In this document: positions 44,472 through 52,299 of the stretch, piece by piece
Layout: the number at the start of each line of letters is the position of its first letter
How positions within the stretch are numbered: position 1 is the stretch's first letter
Origin: CAIWHR01 sp963823215
GTDB taxonomy: Bacteria > Pseudomonadota > Gammaproteobacteria > Burkholderiales > Casimicrobiaceae
DNA length: 64,000 bases
NCBI GenBank assembly: GCA_963823215.1
Contig: CAWGKT010000007.1
Coordinates: 310,001-374,000 of the forward strand
Reading direction: 5' to 3'
Made by a program: the position numbers and the translations under genes
The notes under the pieces: generated by a model
Told to the model about the DNA's origin: nothing
Seen by the model: the letters and a program-made list of their open reading frames with translations, nothing else
Database searches by the model: none

Positions 44472-44839
44472 CATTTGCCGCGTTCGCATTCCTGCTGGCC
44501 GGCGTGCTGCTCAACGCCGGCGCGCAGCTGCTGCTGAAAGCCGGCACCAACGTGCTGGGCGTGCTGACGCTCACCCGCCACACGTGGGCCGACACGCTGA
44601 CCAGGATGGCGACGCAGGGATACTTCGTGATGGGTGCCGCCTGTTACGCGCTTTCGCTGTTCGTCTGGATCCTCGGGCTGTCGCGCGTCCCGGTGTCGGT
44701 CGCCTATCCGCTGCTGTCGGTGGGCTACGTCGTGAACGCGATCGCCGCGCATTACCTGTTCGGCGAAGCCGTCACCGCAACGCGGTGGCTCGGCATCGGC
44801 TTCATCGTGATCGGCGTCTGGCTCGTCGCCAAGAGCTGA
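44468..44839 (+). CDS. ArnE/ArnF-like SMR-family membrane protein
   Basis: A 123-residue four-helix membrane protein of the small multidrug resistance/EamA fold. ArnE and ArnF form the proposed flippase for undecaprenyl-phosphate-aminoarabinose. Only one such gene is present, so it may act as a homodimer. Its segment LSRVPVSVAYPLLSVGYV is typical of ArnE/F. The ATG at 44468 overlaps the arnT stop by four bases. A longer frame starts inside arnT and is rejected. Confidence 0.85.
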   Translation: MTFAAFAFLLAGVLLNAGAQLLLKAGTNVLGVLTLTRHTWADTLTRMATQGYFVMGAACYALSLFVWILGLSRVPVSVAYPLLSVGYVVNAIAAHYLFGEAVTATRWLGIGFIVIGVWLVAKS

Positions 44840-44859
44840 GGCCCAATCGATGACCGCCA

Positions 44860-44946
44860 TGAGCGCCGCCGGGCCAAGGCGCGGGTGCGCCCCCTCGGGG
44901 GGCAGCGCAGCGGCCGCATTGGCCAATGAGGCCGCAAGCGTGGGGG
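44860..44946 (+). repeat. Junction repeat copy C (arnE/F-arnB)
   Basis: Reads TGAGCGCCGCCGGGCCAAGG, a GCCCCC-TC-GGGGGGC hairpin, CAGCGCAGCGGC, a second inverted segment GGCCGCATTGGCCAATGAGGCC and GCAAGCGTGGGGG. It ends 8 bases before the arnB ATG. It is oriented with transcription and is nearly identical to the copies at 3358-3432 and 62694-62880. It fills the only real gap inside the arn operon. Confidence 0.85.
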
Positions 44947-44953
44947 AAGTCCA

Positions 44954-46093
44954 ATGAGTCCCGTTCCCTATCTCAAGTTCGCCGGCCCCGTGCTCGACGA
45001 GGCAACCATCGCCGGCGTCGCCGACGTGCTGCGCTCGGGGTGGATCACGAGCGGGCCGCGGGTGCAGGCATTCGAGCGCGCGCTCTCGGCGTTCTGCGGC
45101 GGGCGGCCGGTGAAGGCCATGACCTCGGCGACCGCCGCGGTCGAAGTCGCGCTGCAGCTTGCCGGCATCGGTCCGGGCGACGAAGTGATCACGTCGGCGC
45201 AGAGCTTCTTCACCGTGCTCAATATGATCGTCAAGGTCGGCGCCACGCCTGTCTTCGTCGACTGCGACCTCGTAACGCGCAACATCGACCTGCGAGAGGT
45301 CGAGGCGGCGATCACTGCACGCACCAAGGCAATCATGCCGACGCACTGGCCGGGCTCGCTGGTCGACATGGACGGGCTGCATGCGCTCGCTCGGGCGCAC
45401 GGCCTGCGCGTGATCGAGGACGCAGCGCTGGTGATGGGTTCGCAGTGGCAGGGGTGCAACATCGGCGCCATCGGCGACCTCGTCACGTTCAGCTTTCATC
45501 CGAACAAGAACATGACCACGATCGAGGGCGGCGCGCTCGTCGTCAACGACGACGCCGAGGCCGGGCGCGTCGACGCGCTGCGCTTTCACGGCATCACCTA
45601 CCTGCCCGATCGCACGCGCGATGTCGCCTTTCCCGGCGGCAAGTTCAACCTGCCCGACGTCAATGCGAGCATCGGCAGCGCGCAGCTCGACCGGTTGCCC
45701 GATTTCCTGGCCACGCGGCGCGCGCTCGCCGTCCGCTATTTCGAGCGCTTCGCGACCGACCCGCCCTGCGTGCTGCCGCCGCGGCCGCACGACGGCGACG
45801 GTCAGTCGTGGAACATGTTCTCGGTGCTGTTGCCGCTCGACCGGTTGACGGTCACACGCAAGGCCTTGCGCGACGCACTCGACGCGCAGGGCATCGGCAC
45901 CGGCGTATCGTACGAGGCGCTCCATCTGTGCACGCTGGGCCGTCGCTATGGTTACAAGGAAGGCGATTTTCCGGTGACCGAGCGGATCGCGCGCGAAACC
46001 GTGACGTTGCCGTTGCACGCGGGCATGACGGCGGCCGACGTGGACCGGGTCTGCGCGGCGCTGACCGGGATCGTGGCGCGGGTGCGCAAGTGA
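44954..46093 (+). CDS. arnB: UDP-4-amino-4-deoxy-L-arabinose aminotransferase (ArnB-like)
   Basis: A PLP-dependent DegT/DnrJ/EryC1/StrS aminotransferase that converts UDP-4-keto-pentose to UDP-4-amino-arabinose. The 379-residue product has the sugar aminotransferase start VPYLKFAGPVLDE, the segment RVIEDAALVMGS and the PLP lysine in SFHPNKNMTTIEGGAL. Length matches E. coli ArnB. It lies directly after the junction repeat and its stop abuts arnC. Confidence 0.9.
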   Translation: MSPVPYLKFAGPVLDEATIAGVADVLRSGWITSGPRVQAFERALSAFCGGRPVKAMTSATAAVEVALQLAGIGPGDEVITSAQSFFTVLNMIVKVGATPVFVDCDLVTRNIDLREVEAAITARTKAIMPTHWPGSLVDMDGLHALARAHGLRVIEDAALVMGSQWQGCNIGAIGDLVTFSFHPNKNMTTIEGGALVVNDDAEAGRVDALRFHGITYLPDRTRDVAFPGGKFNLPDVNASIGSAQLDRLPDFLATRRALAVRYFERFATDPPCVLPPRPHDGDGQSWNMFSVLLPLDRLTVTRKALRDALDAQGIGTGVSYEALHLCTLGRRYGYKEGDFPVTERIARETVTLPLHAGMTAADVDRVCAALTGIVARVRK

Positions 46094-46125
46094 ATCGCGA
46101 CGCAACCCGACCAGCAGGAGAACGA

Positions 46126-47094
46126 ATGCCGGAACTGCCGCAACTCTCGGTCGTGATCCCGGTTTACAACGAGGAGGCAAGCCTGCCCGACCTCTTCGCG
46201 CGACTCTATCCCGCCCTCGATGCGCTCGGGGTGAGTTACGAAGTCGTCTTCGTCAACGACGGCAGCCGCGATCGCTCCGCGGTGCTGCTGCGCGAGCAGT
46301 GGGAGCGCCGCCCCGCCACAACGCGGGTCGTGCTGTTCAACGCCAATTACGGCCAGCATCCGGCCATCGTCGCGGGCTTCGAGCATTGTCGCGGCGAGCG
46401 CGTCGTCACGATGGATGCCGATCTGCAGAATCCCCCCGAGGAGATTTCCAAGCTGCTGACGGCGATGGATGCCGGCCACGACTACGTGGGCGGGGTGCGA
46501 CGCCAGCGCGAGGACTCGTGGTTCCGGCGGATCGCGTCGAAGGCGATGAACCGGCTGCGCGAGCGCATCACGCGCATCCGGATGACCGATCAAGGCTGCA
46601 TGCTGCGCGCCTACAGCCGCGAGATCGTCGCGGCGATCGCCGCGAGCCGCGAAGTCAGCACCTTCATTCCGGCGCTTGCGTACACGTTCGCGAGCAATCC
46701 GACGGAAGTCGACGTCGCGCACTCCGAGCGCGCCGCCGGCAAGTCGCACTACCCGCTCTACAAGCTGATCCGCCTGAACTTCGACCTCATCACCGGCTTT
46801 TCGCTGGTGCCGTTGCAGCTCTTCTCGATGTTCGGGATGCTGGTCGCGGCACTTTCGCTCGCCGCCTATGTCGGCGTCATCGGCTACCGCCTTTATTTCG
46901 TCGAGTGGCGGGATGCCGCCACGGTGTTCTGGGATCGCGACATCCTCGCCTTCTTTCTCATCGGCATGCTGCTGTTCGGGCTGGGACTGATCGGCGAGTA
47001 CGTCGGCCGCATCTACCACCAGGTGCGGGCGCGACCGCGGTACATGGTCCGCGCCGTGCTGGATCGCCCCGGCAAAGAGCCGGACGGGCGCTGA
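46126..47094 (+). CDS. arnC: Undecaprenyl-phosphate 4-deoxy-4-formamido-L-arabinose transferase (ArnC-like)
   Basis: A GT2 glycosyltransferase that attaches formylated aminoarabinose to undecaprenyl phosphate. The 322-residue product has an N-terminal GT-A domain (VVIPVYNEEASLPDLF, VNDGSRDRS, TMDADLQNPPEE) and two C-terminal membrane helices (about 233-255 and 273-296) ending GLGLIGEYVGRIYHQVR. I chose the ATG at 46126 with AGGAG upstream; a GTG overlapping the arnB stop is possible. Confidence 0.92.
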   Translation: MPELPQLSVVIPVYNEEASLPDLFARLYPALDALGVSYEVVFVNDGSRDRSAVLLREQWERRPATTRVVLFNANYGQHPAIVAGFEHCRGERVVTMDADLQNPPEEISKLLTAMDAGHDYVGGVRRQREDSWFRRIASKAMNRLRERITRIRMTDQGCMLRAYSREIVAAIAASREVSTFIPALAYTFASNPTEVDVAHSERAAGKSHYPLYKLIRLNFDLITGFSLVPLQLFSMFGMLVAALSLAAYVGVIGYRLYFVEWRDAATVFWDRDILAFFLIGMLLFGLGLIGEYVGRIYHQVRARPRYMVRAVLDRPGKEPDGR

Positions 47095-47115
47095 GCAGTA
47101 GCCCGCCCACCCCCC

Positions 47116-48054
47116 ATGCCGCGCGCCGTCGTCTTCGCGTATCACAACGTCGGCGTCCGCTGCCTGCGCGTGCTGCTGGCGCACGGGTTCGACATCCCGC
47201 TCGTCGTCACGCACGCCGACAACCCGGGCGAGACGATCTGGTTCGGCTCGGTGGCGGCCGCCGCCGAGGAATACGGCATCCCGACGCTCGCGCCCGACGA
47301 CCCCAATGCCGCGGATCTCGCCGCCCGCATCCAGGCGCTCGCGCCCGATTTCCTGTTCTCGTTCTACTACCGGAAGATCCTGAAGCCCCCGCTGCTTGCG
47401 GCAGCGCGCAACGGCGCGCTCAACCTGCACGGCTCGCTGTTGCCGCACTACCGCGGTCGGGCGCCGGTCAACTGGGCGGTGCTTCACGGCGAGCGCGAAA
47501 CGGGCGCCACGCTGCACTACATGAGCGCCAAGCCCGACCGCGGCGACATCGTTGCGCAAACGGCGGTGCCGATTCTCCCCGACGACACGGCACGGGAAGT
47601 ATTCGACAAGGTCACGCTTGCCGCCGAAATGACGCTCGACCGCGTGCTGCCCGCCCTCGTCGCCGGCACGGCGCCACGGGTGGCGCAGGATCCGGCGGCG
47701 GGCAGCTATTTTGGCGGACGCCGGCCCGCGGATGGGGCCATCGACTGGAACCGCGATGCGGCCACCGTGCACAACCTGGTCCGGGCGGTCGCGCCGCCCT
47801 ATCCCGGCGCGTTCACCGCGGTCGGCGGCGTGGTGGCCCGGGTGCTGCGAACCCGGGTGGTCGCCACCGCCACTCCGCCGACACTCACCCCGACGCTGGA
47901 GGCCCGTGACGGGCGCCTGTTCGCCCACTGCGGCGGCGGCGGCACGGTCGCGGTGCTCGCGCTGGAGATTGGCGGGAATGCGGTCGACGCGACGACGTTC
48001 GCCGCGCGCTTCGGGTCAGCGCCGGTGTCCCTCGGCGACACGCCCCGAAGTTGA
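47116..48054 (+). CDS. arnA: UDP-4-amino-4-deoxy-L-arabinose formyltransferase (ArnA N-terminal half as separate gene)
   Basis: Formylates UDP-aminoarabinose with 10-formyl-tetrahydrofolate. The 312-residue product corresponds to residues 1-300 of E. coli ArnA. The catalytic Asn and His lie in LNLHGSLLPHYRGRAP and the Asp in AKPDRGDIV. In enterobacteria this domain is fused to the decarboxylase; here it is a stand-alone gene followed at 48180 by the dehydrogenase part. Confidence 0.92.
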   Translation: MPRAVVFAYHNVGVRCLRVLLAHGFDIPLVVTHADNPGETIWFGSVAAAAEEYGIPTLAPDDPNAADLAARIQALAPDFLFSFYYRKILKPPLLAAARNGALNLHGSLLPHYRGRAPVNWAVLHGERETGATLHYMSAKPDRGDIVAQTAVPILPDDTAREVFDKVTLAAEMTLDRVLPALVAGTAPRVAQDPAAGSYFGGRRPADGAIDWNRDAATVHNLVRAVAPPYPGAFTAVGGVVARVLRTRVVATATPPTLTPTLEARDGRLFAHCGGGGTVAVLALEIGGNAVDATTFAARFGSAPVSLGDTPRS

Positions 48055-48179
48055 CGCAACGTCGGCCCCATCGACGCGCGCCACGTATAATTGAGCGTTC
48101 TCCGGCGCCAGGCACCACGCCAGGCCCGCCCGCCCCGGCCAGCACCCCGGCTGCAGGCATTCGACGACCCAAGCCCACC

Positions 48180-49223
48180 ATGCGGAAAGTCCTGATCCTC
48201 GGCGTCAACGGTTTCATCGGCCACCACCTGTCGCGGCACCTGCTCGACGACTCCGACTCCGAGATCTACGGCATGGACATGCAGTCGGATCGCGTGACCG
48301 AGCTCCTGTCCGAGAAGCGCTTTCACTTCTTCGAGGGCGACATCACGATCAACCGGGAGTGGATCGAGTACCACATCAAGAAGTGCGACACCGTGCTGCC
48401 GCTGGTGGCGATCGCGACTCCGGCAACCTACGTCAAAGAGCCGTTGCGCGTGTTCGAGCTCGACTTCGAGGCCAACCTGCCGATCGTGCGCGCCTGCGTT
48501 CGCTACGGCAAACGGATCATCTTCCCATCGACCTCCGAGGTCTATGGGATGTGCCGCGACGATGAATTCGATCCGGAGCGCTCGGAGCTCGTCTTGGGCC
48601 CGATCAACAAGCCGCGCTGGATCTACTCGTGCGCGAAGCAGCTGATGGACCGCGTCATACACGCCTACGGGATGGAACAGGGGCTGGATTACACGCTGTT
48701 CCGGCCGTTCAACTGGATCGGGTCGGGCCTCGACTCGATCAACACGGCGAAAGAAGGCAGCTCGCGCGTCATCACCCAGTTCCTCGGGCACATCGTTCGC
48801 GGCGAGCCGATCCAGCTCGTCGACGGCGGAACGCAGAAGCGCGCGTTCACGTACATCGACGACGGCATCGCCGCGCTGATGAAGATCATCGCCAACGACG
48901 GCGCAATCGCGACCGGCAAGATCTACAACATCGGCAACCCGGCCAACAACTTCTCGGTGCGCGAGCTGGCGACGATGATGCTCGACCTGGCGCTCACGTA
49001 TCCCGAGTACCGCGGCACCGCGGAGCGGGTGCAGATCGTCGAGACGACGGCCGACCGGTACTACGGCAGCGGATACCAGGACGTGCAGAACCGCGTGCCC
49101 GGGATCGCCAATACCTGCGCCGACCTCGACTGGCAGCCGCGCGTCGCGATGGCGGAGGCGCTCAAGCGCATCTTCGACGCGTACCGGGGACAGGTGGCGG
49201 CGGCTCGGCACCTCGTCGATTAG
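48180..49223 (+). CDS. UDP-glucuronic acid oxidase/decarboxylase (ArnA C-terminal half as separate gene)
   Basis: An NAD-dependent short-chain dehydrogenase that oxidatively decarboxylates UDP-glucuronate to UDP-4-keto-arabinose, the first step of the pathway. The 347-residue product has the Rossmann motif LGVNGFIGHHL, Ser-Glu in STSEVYGM, the YxxxK pair in IYSCAK, and the Arg in YQDVQNRVPGI, matching E. coli ArnA 315-660. I chose the ATG at 48180 (MRKVLILGVNGFIG). Confidence 0.93.
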   Translation: MRKVLILGVNGFIGHHLSRHLLDDSDSEIYGMDMQSDRVTELLSEKRFHFFEGDITINREWIEYHIKKCDTVLPLVAIATPATYVKEPLRVFELDFEANLPIVRACVRYGKRIIFPSTSEVYGMCRDDEFDPERSELVLGPINKPRWIYSCAKQLMDRVIHAYGMEQGLDYTLFRPFNWIGSGLDSINTAKEGSSRVITQFLGHIVRGEPIQLVDGGTQKRAFTYIDDGIAALMKIIANDGAIATGKIYNIGNPANNFSVRELATMMLDLALTYPEYRGTAERVQIVETTADRYYGSGYQDVQNRVPGIANTCADLDWQPRVAMAEALKRIFDAYRGQVAAARHLVD

Positions 49224-49238
49224 CCGCCGGGAGGGCCG

Positions 49239-50168
49239 ATGCTGCTGGCGCTCAAGATCGACGTCGACACGCTGCGCGGCACACGCGAAGGCGTGCCGAA
49301 CCTCGTCATGCTGCTGAAGAAGCACGGCGCCGACGCCACGTTCCTCTTCTCGCTCGGACCCGACCACACCGGGCGCGCGATCAAGCGCGTGTTTCGCCCC
49401 GGCTTCTTCGGCAAGGTGCGCCGCACGTCGGTCGTCCGGCACTACGGCGTGAAGACCCTGCTGTACGGCACCGTGCTGCCGGGGCCTGACATCGGCCGGC
49501 GCGCGGGCGACGTGATGCGCTCGACCCGCGATGCGGGATTCGAGGCGGGCATCCACACCTGGGACCACGTCCGCTGGCAGGACGGCGTCGCGACGGCGGA
49601 CGCCGCGTGGACCCGCGCCGAAATGCAACTGGCGTGCGATCGCTACACCGACATCTTCGGCGCTGCACCGCTCGTGCACGGCGCGGCCGGCTGGCAGATG
49701 AACCTGGACGCGCTGCGGCTGACGCAGCGGCTGGGATTCGAATATTGCTCGGACGGCCGCGGCACGGGTCCGCACCTGCCGGTCTGGAACGGCGAGCTGA
49801 TACGCTGCCCGCAGCTGCCGACGACCCTGCCTACGCTGGACGAGCTGATCGGCCGCGACGGCATCACCGAGAGCAACGTCGCCGCGCACGTCCTCGAACG
49901 GACCCGGGACGCCGCGTCCAGCCACGTCTACACGCTGCACGCGGAACTCGAGGGCATGCGGCTCGCGCCGGCCTTCGAGCAGCTCCTCCTCGGATGGAAG
50001 GCGCAGGGTTGGCGGGTCGTATCGATGAGAACGCTGCTGGAGACCTTGCAGCCACTTGCACTGCCCCGCTGCGAAGTTGGTCCCGGCGTGCTCGATGGAC
50101 GCTCCGGCACGGTGCTGCTGCAGGGTGACGAATTCCTGGCCGGCGTCGATCTCGCGCAGGCCGCCTGA
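49239..50168 (+). CDS. arnD: 4-deoxy-4-formamido-L-arabinose-phosphoundecaprenol deformylase (ArnD-like)
   Basis: A polysaccharide-deacetylase-family enzyme that removes the formyl group before flipping and transfer. The 309-residue product has LKIDVDTLRGTREGVPNL (catalytic Asp pair) and GIHTWDHVRW (metal His). These match ArnD rather than general NodB proteins. It lies 15 bases after the dehydrogenase gene. This completes the pathway from UDP-glucuronate to lipid A. Confidence 0.92.
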   Translation: MLLALKIDVDTLRGTREGVPNLVMLLKKHGADATFLFSLGPDHTGRAIKRVFRPGFFGKVRRTSVVRHYGVKTLLYGTVLPGPDIGRRAGDVMRSTRDAGFEAGIHTWDHVRWQDGVATADAAWTRAEMQLACDRYTDIFGAAPLVHGAAGWQMNLDALRLTQRLGFEYCSDGRGTGPHLPVWNGELIRCPQLPTTLPTLDELIGRDGITESNVAAHVLERTRDAASSHVYTLHAELEGMRLAPAFEQLLLGWKAQGWRVVSMRTLLETLQPLALPRCEVGPGVLDGRSGTVLLQGDEFLAGVDLAQAA

Positions 50169-50181
50169 AAGGAGATACGCC

Positions 50182-50637
50182 ATGCTCGGCAAGAAAGTCA
50201 CTGATTTCTCGATTCCCGCGACCGGCGAGGCAACGTTTCGCCTGTCGGACCACAAGGGCCACCCGGTCGTCCTCTATTTCTACCCGAAGGACAACACGCC
50301 GGGCTGCACTGTCGAAGGCACGGATTTCCGCGACCTCCACCAGCAGTTCGCCGCGCTCGGCGTCTTCGTCGCGGGCATCTCGCGCGATACTCTCAGGTCG
50401 CACGAAGGCTTCAAGGCGAAGATGGGGTTCCCCTTTCCGCTGCTCTCCGACACCGAAGAGAAACTGTGCACGCTGTTCGGCGTCATCAAGATGAAGAACA
50501 TGTACGGCAAGCAAGTACGAGGCATCGAACGAAGCACGTTCGTCGTTGATGGCAACGGCACGCTGGTGAAGGAATGGCGCGCAGTCAAGGTGCCGGGGCA
50601 CGCGGCCGAGGTTCTGGCGTTCGTGCGTGCGCTCTGA
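50182..50637 (+). CDS. bcp: Thioredoxin-dependent thiol peroxidase (Bcp/PrxQ)
   Basis: A PrxQ-type peroxiredoxin that reduces peroxides. The 151-residue product has the peroxidatic Cys in YPKDNTPGCTVEG; the usual resolving Cys five residues later is replaced (TDFRD), so it may act as a 1-Cys enzyme or use Cys in EKLCTLFG. The ATG has a GGAGA site. It is 13 bases after arnD but ends in its own terminator. Confidence 0.94.
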   Translation: MLGKKVTDFSIPATGEATFRLSDHKGHPVVLYFYPKDNTPGCTVEGTDFRDLHQQFAALGVFVAGISRDTLRSHEGFKAKMGFPFPLLSDTEEKLCTLFGVIKMKNMYGKQVRGIERSTFVVDGNGTLVKEWRAVKVPGHAAEVLAFVRAL

Positions 50638-50641
50638 TCGG

Positions 50642-50668
50642 GGGTACGCGCGCCGGCGTATCCTTTTT
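50642..50668 (+). terminator. Rho-independent terminator after bcp
   Basis: GGGTACGC and GCGTATCC (one G-U pair) enclose a 6-base loop and are followed by TTTTT. It lies 4 bases after the bcp stop and would end the arn-bcp transcript. Confidence 0.8.
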
Positions 50669-50796
50669 CACCACAACCGCTGGCGTCTCGAAGCCGCCGG
50701 CACCCCCAGTCCTTGTGTTCCAGTGGACCCGACGCTAGCATTGGCGGGAAGCCGTCCATCGCATCACCACCGCAACCGACGCCACCGAGGAGGCAC

Positions 50797-52281
50797 ATGG
50801 TCGAGCGCAAGATCCGTCCCGCGCCCTTAACCCTCGTCGCCCGCAAGTCCGCCAAACCTTCGGCCAAGTCCGGCCCGGCCACCCGCCTCGTTCCGGCCAA
50901 CAAGCTGTTCGTGCTCGACACCAACGTGCTGATGCACGACCCCACGAGCCTCTTCCGGTTCGAGGAGCACGACATCTACCTGCCGATCCTCACGCTCGAG
51001 GAGCTCGACAACAACAAGAAGGGCGTCACCGAAGTGGCGCGCAATGCCCGGCAGGCGTCGCGCTTTCTGGACGAGCTCGTCACCGCGATGCCCGACGGCA
51101 TCATCGAGGGCATACCGCTCGCGGCCAAGTCCGGCGGGGCCGCCACCGGCCGCCTCTATCTGCAGACCGAGGTCATCACCACCGTGCTGCCGGCCTCGCT
51201 CGCCAACGGCAAGGCGGACAACCAGATCCTCGCGGTGGTCATGCATCTGGCCCACCTGCACCCCAAGCGCAACGTCATCCTGGTGTCAAAGGACATCAAC
51301 ATGCGGATCAAGGCCCGCGCGCTGGGCATCGCCGCCGAGGATTATTTCAACGACAAGGTGCTCGAGGACACCGATCTCCTCTACAGCGGAATGCGCGAGC
51401 TGCCGGCGGATTTCTGGGACCGGCACGGCAAGGCCATGGAGTCGTGGCAGCAGGGCGGGCACACGTTTTACCGGATCACCGGGCCGCTTGTCCCGTCGCT
51501 CCTCGTCAACGAGTTCCTGTTCCAGGAGAAGCCCGGCGAGCAGCCGCTCCACGTTCTGGTCAAGGAGATCGCCGGCCGCACCGCCGTGCTGCAGACGCTC
51601 AAGGACTATACGCATCAGAAGAACAACGTCTGGGGCATCACGGCCCGCAACCGCGAGCAGAACTTCGCGCTCAACCTGCTGATGAATCCGGACGTCGACT
51701 TCGTCTCGCTGCTCGGCCAGGCGGGCACCGGCAAGACGCTGCTGACCCTCGCCGCGGGCCTCATGCTGACCCTCGAGTTCAAGGTCTACTCCGAGATCAT
51801 CATGACGCGCGTCACCGTCCCGGTCGGCGAGGACATCGGCTTCCTGCCCGGCACCGAGGAGGAGAAGATGAACCCGTGGATGGGCGCGCTCGAGGACAAC
51901 CTCGACGTGCTCAACAAGACCGACGACGAAGCCGGCGAATGGGGCCGTGCCGCTACGCGCGACCTGATCCGCTCGCGCATCAAGGTCAAGAGCCTCAATT
52001 TCATGCGCGGCCGCACGTTCATCAACAAGTTCCTGATCATCGACGAGGCGCAGAACCTGACGCCGAAGCAGATGAAGACGATGGTGACGCGGGCCGGTCC
52101 CGGCACCAAGGTCGTCTGCCTCGGCAACATCGCGCAGATCGACACGCCGTACCTGACCGAGGGCAGCTCGGGCATCACCTACGTCGTCGACCGGTTCAAG
52201 GGCTGGGCCCACTCGGGCCACGTGACGCTGCAGCGCGGCGAGCGATCAAGGCTCGCCGATCACGCGGCGGAGATTCTTTAG
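50797..52281 (+). CDS. PIN-domain/PhoH family ATPase
   Basis: A 494-residue protein with an N-terminal PIN nuclease domain (VLDTNVLMHDP, acidic residues in LTLEELD and SKDINMR) and a C-terminal PhoH ATPase domain (Walker A GQAGTGKTLL, Walker B FLIIDEAQNL). This PIN-PhoH (PhoH2/YlaK-like) architecture is thought to act on RNA. I chose the ATG at 50797 preceded by GAGGAGG. The upstream spacer from the bcp terminator is about 130 bases. Confidence 0.92.
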   Translation: MVERKIRPAPLTLVARKSAKPSAKSGPATRLVPANKLFVLDTNVLMHDPTSLFRFEEHDIYLPILTLEELDNNKKGVTEVARNARQASRFLDELVTAMPDGIIEGIPLAAKSGGAATGRLYLQTEVITTVLPASLANGKADNQILAVVMHLAHLHPKRNVILVSKDINMRIKARALGIAAEDYFNDKVLEDTDLLYSGMRELPADFWDRHGKAMESWQQGGHTFYRITGPLVPSLLVNEFLFQEKPGEQPLHVLVKEIAGRTAVLQTLKDYTHQKNNVWGITARNREQNFALNLLMNPDVDFVSLLGQAGTGKTLLTLAAGLMLTLEFKVYSEIIMTRVTVPVGEDIGFLPGTEEEKMNPWMGALEDNLDVLNKTDDEAGEWGRAATRDLIRSRIKVKSLNFMRGRTFINKFLIIDEAQNLTPKQMKTMVTRAGPGTKVVCLGNIAQIDTPYLTEGSSGITYVVDRFKGWAHSGHVTLQRGERSRLADHAAEIL

Positions 52282-52299
52282 GAGGCAGCGGGGTTTGCG

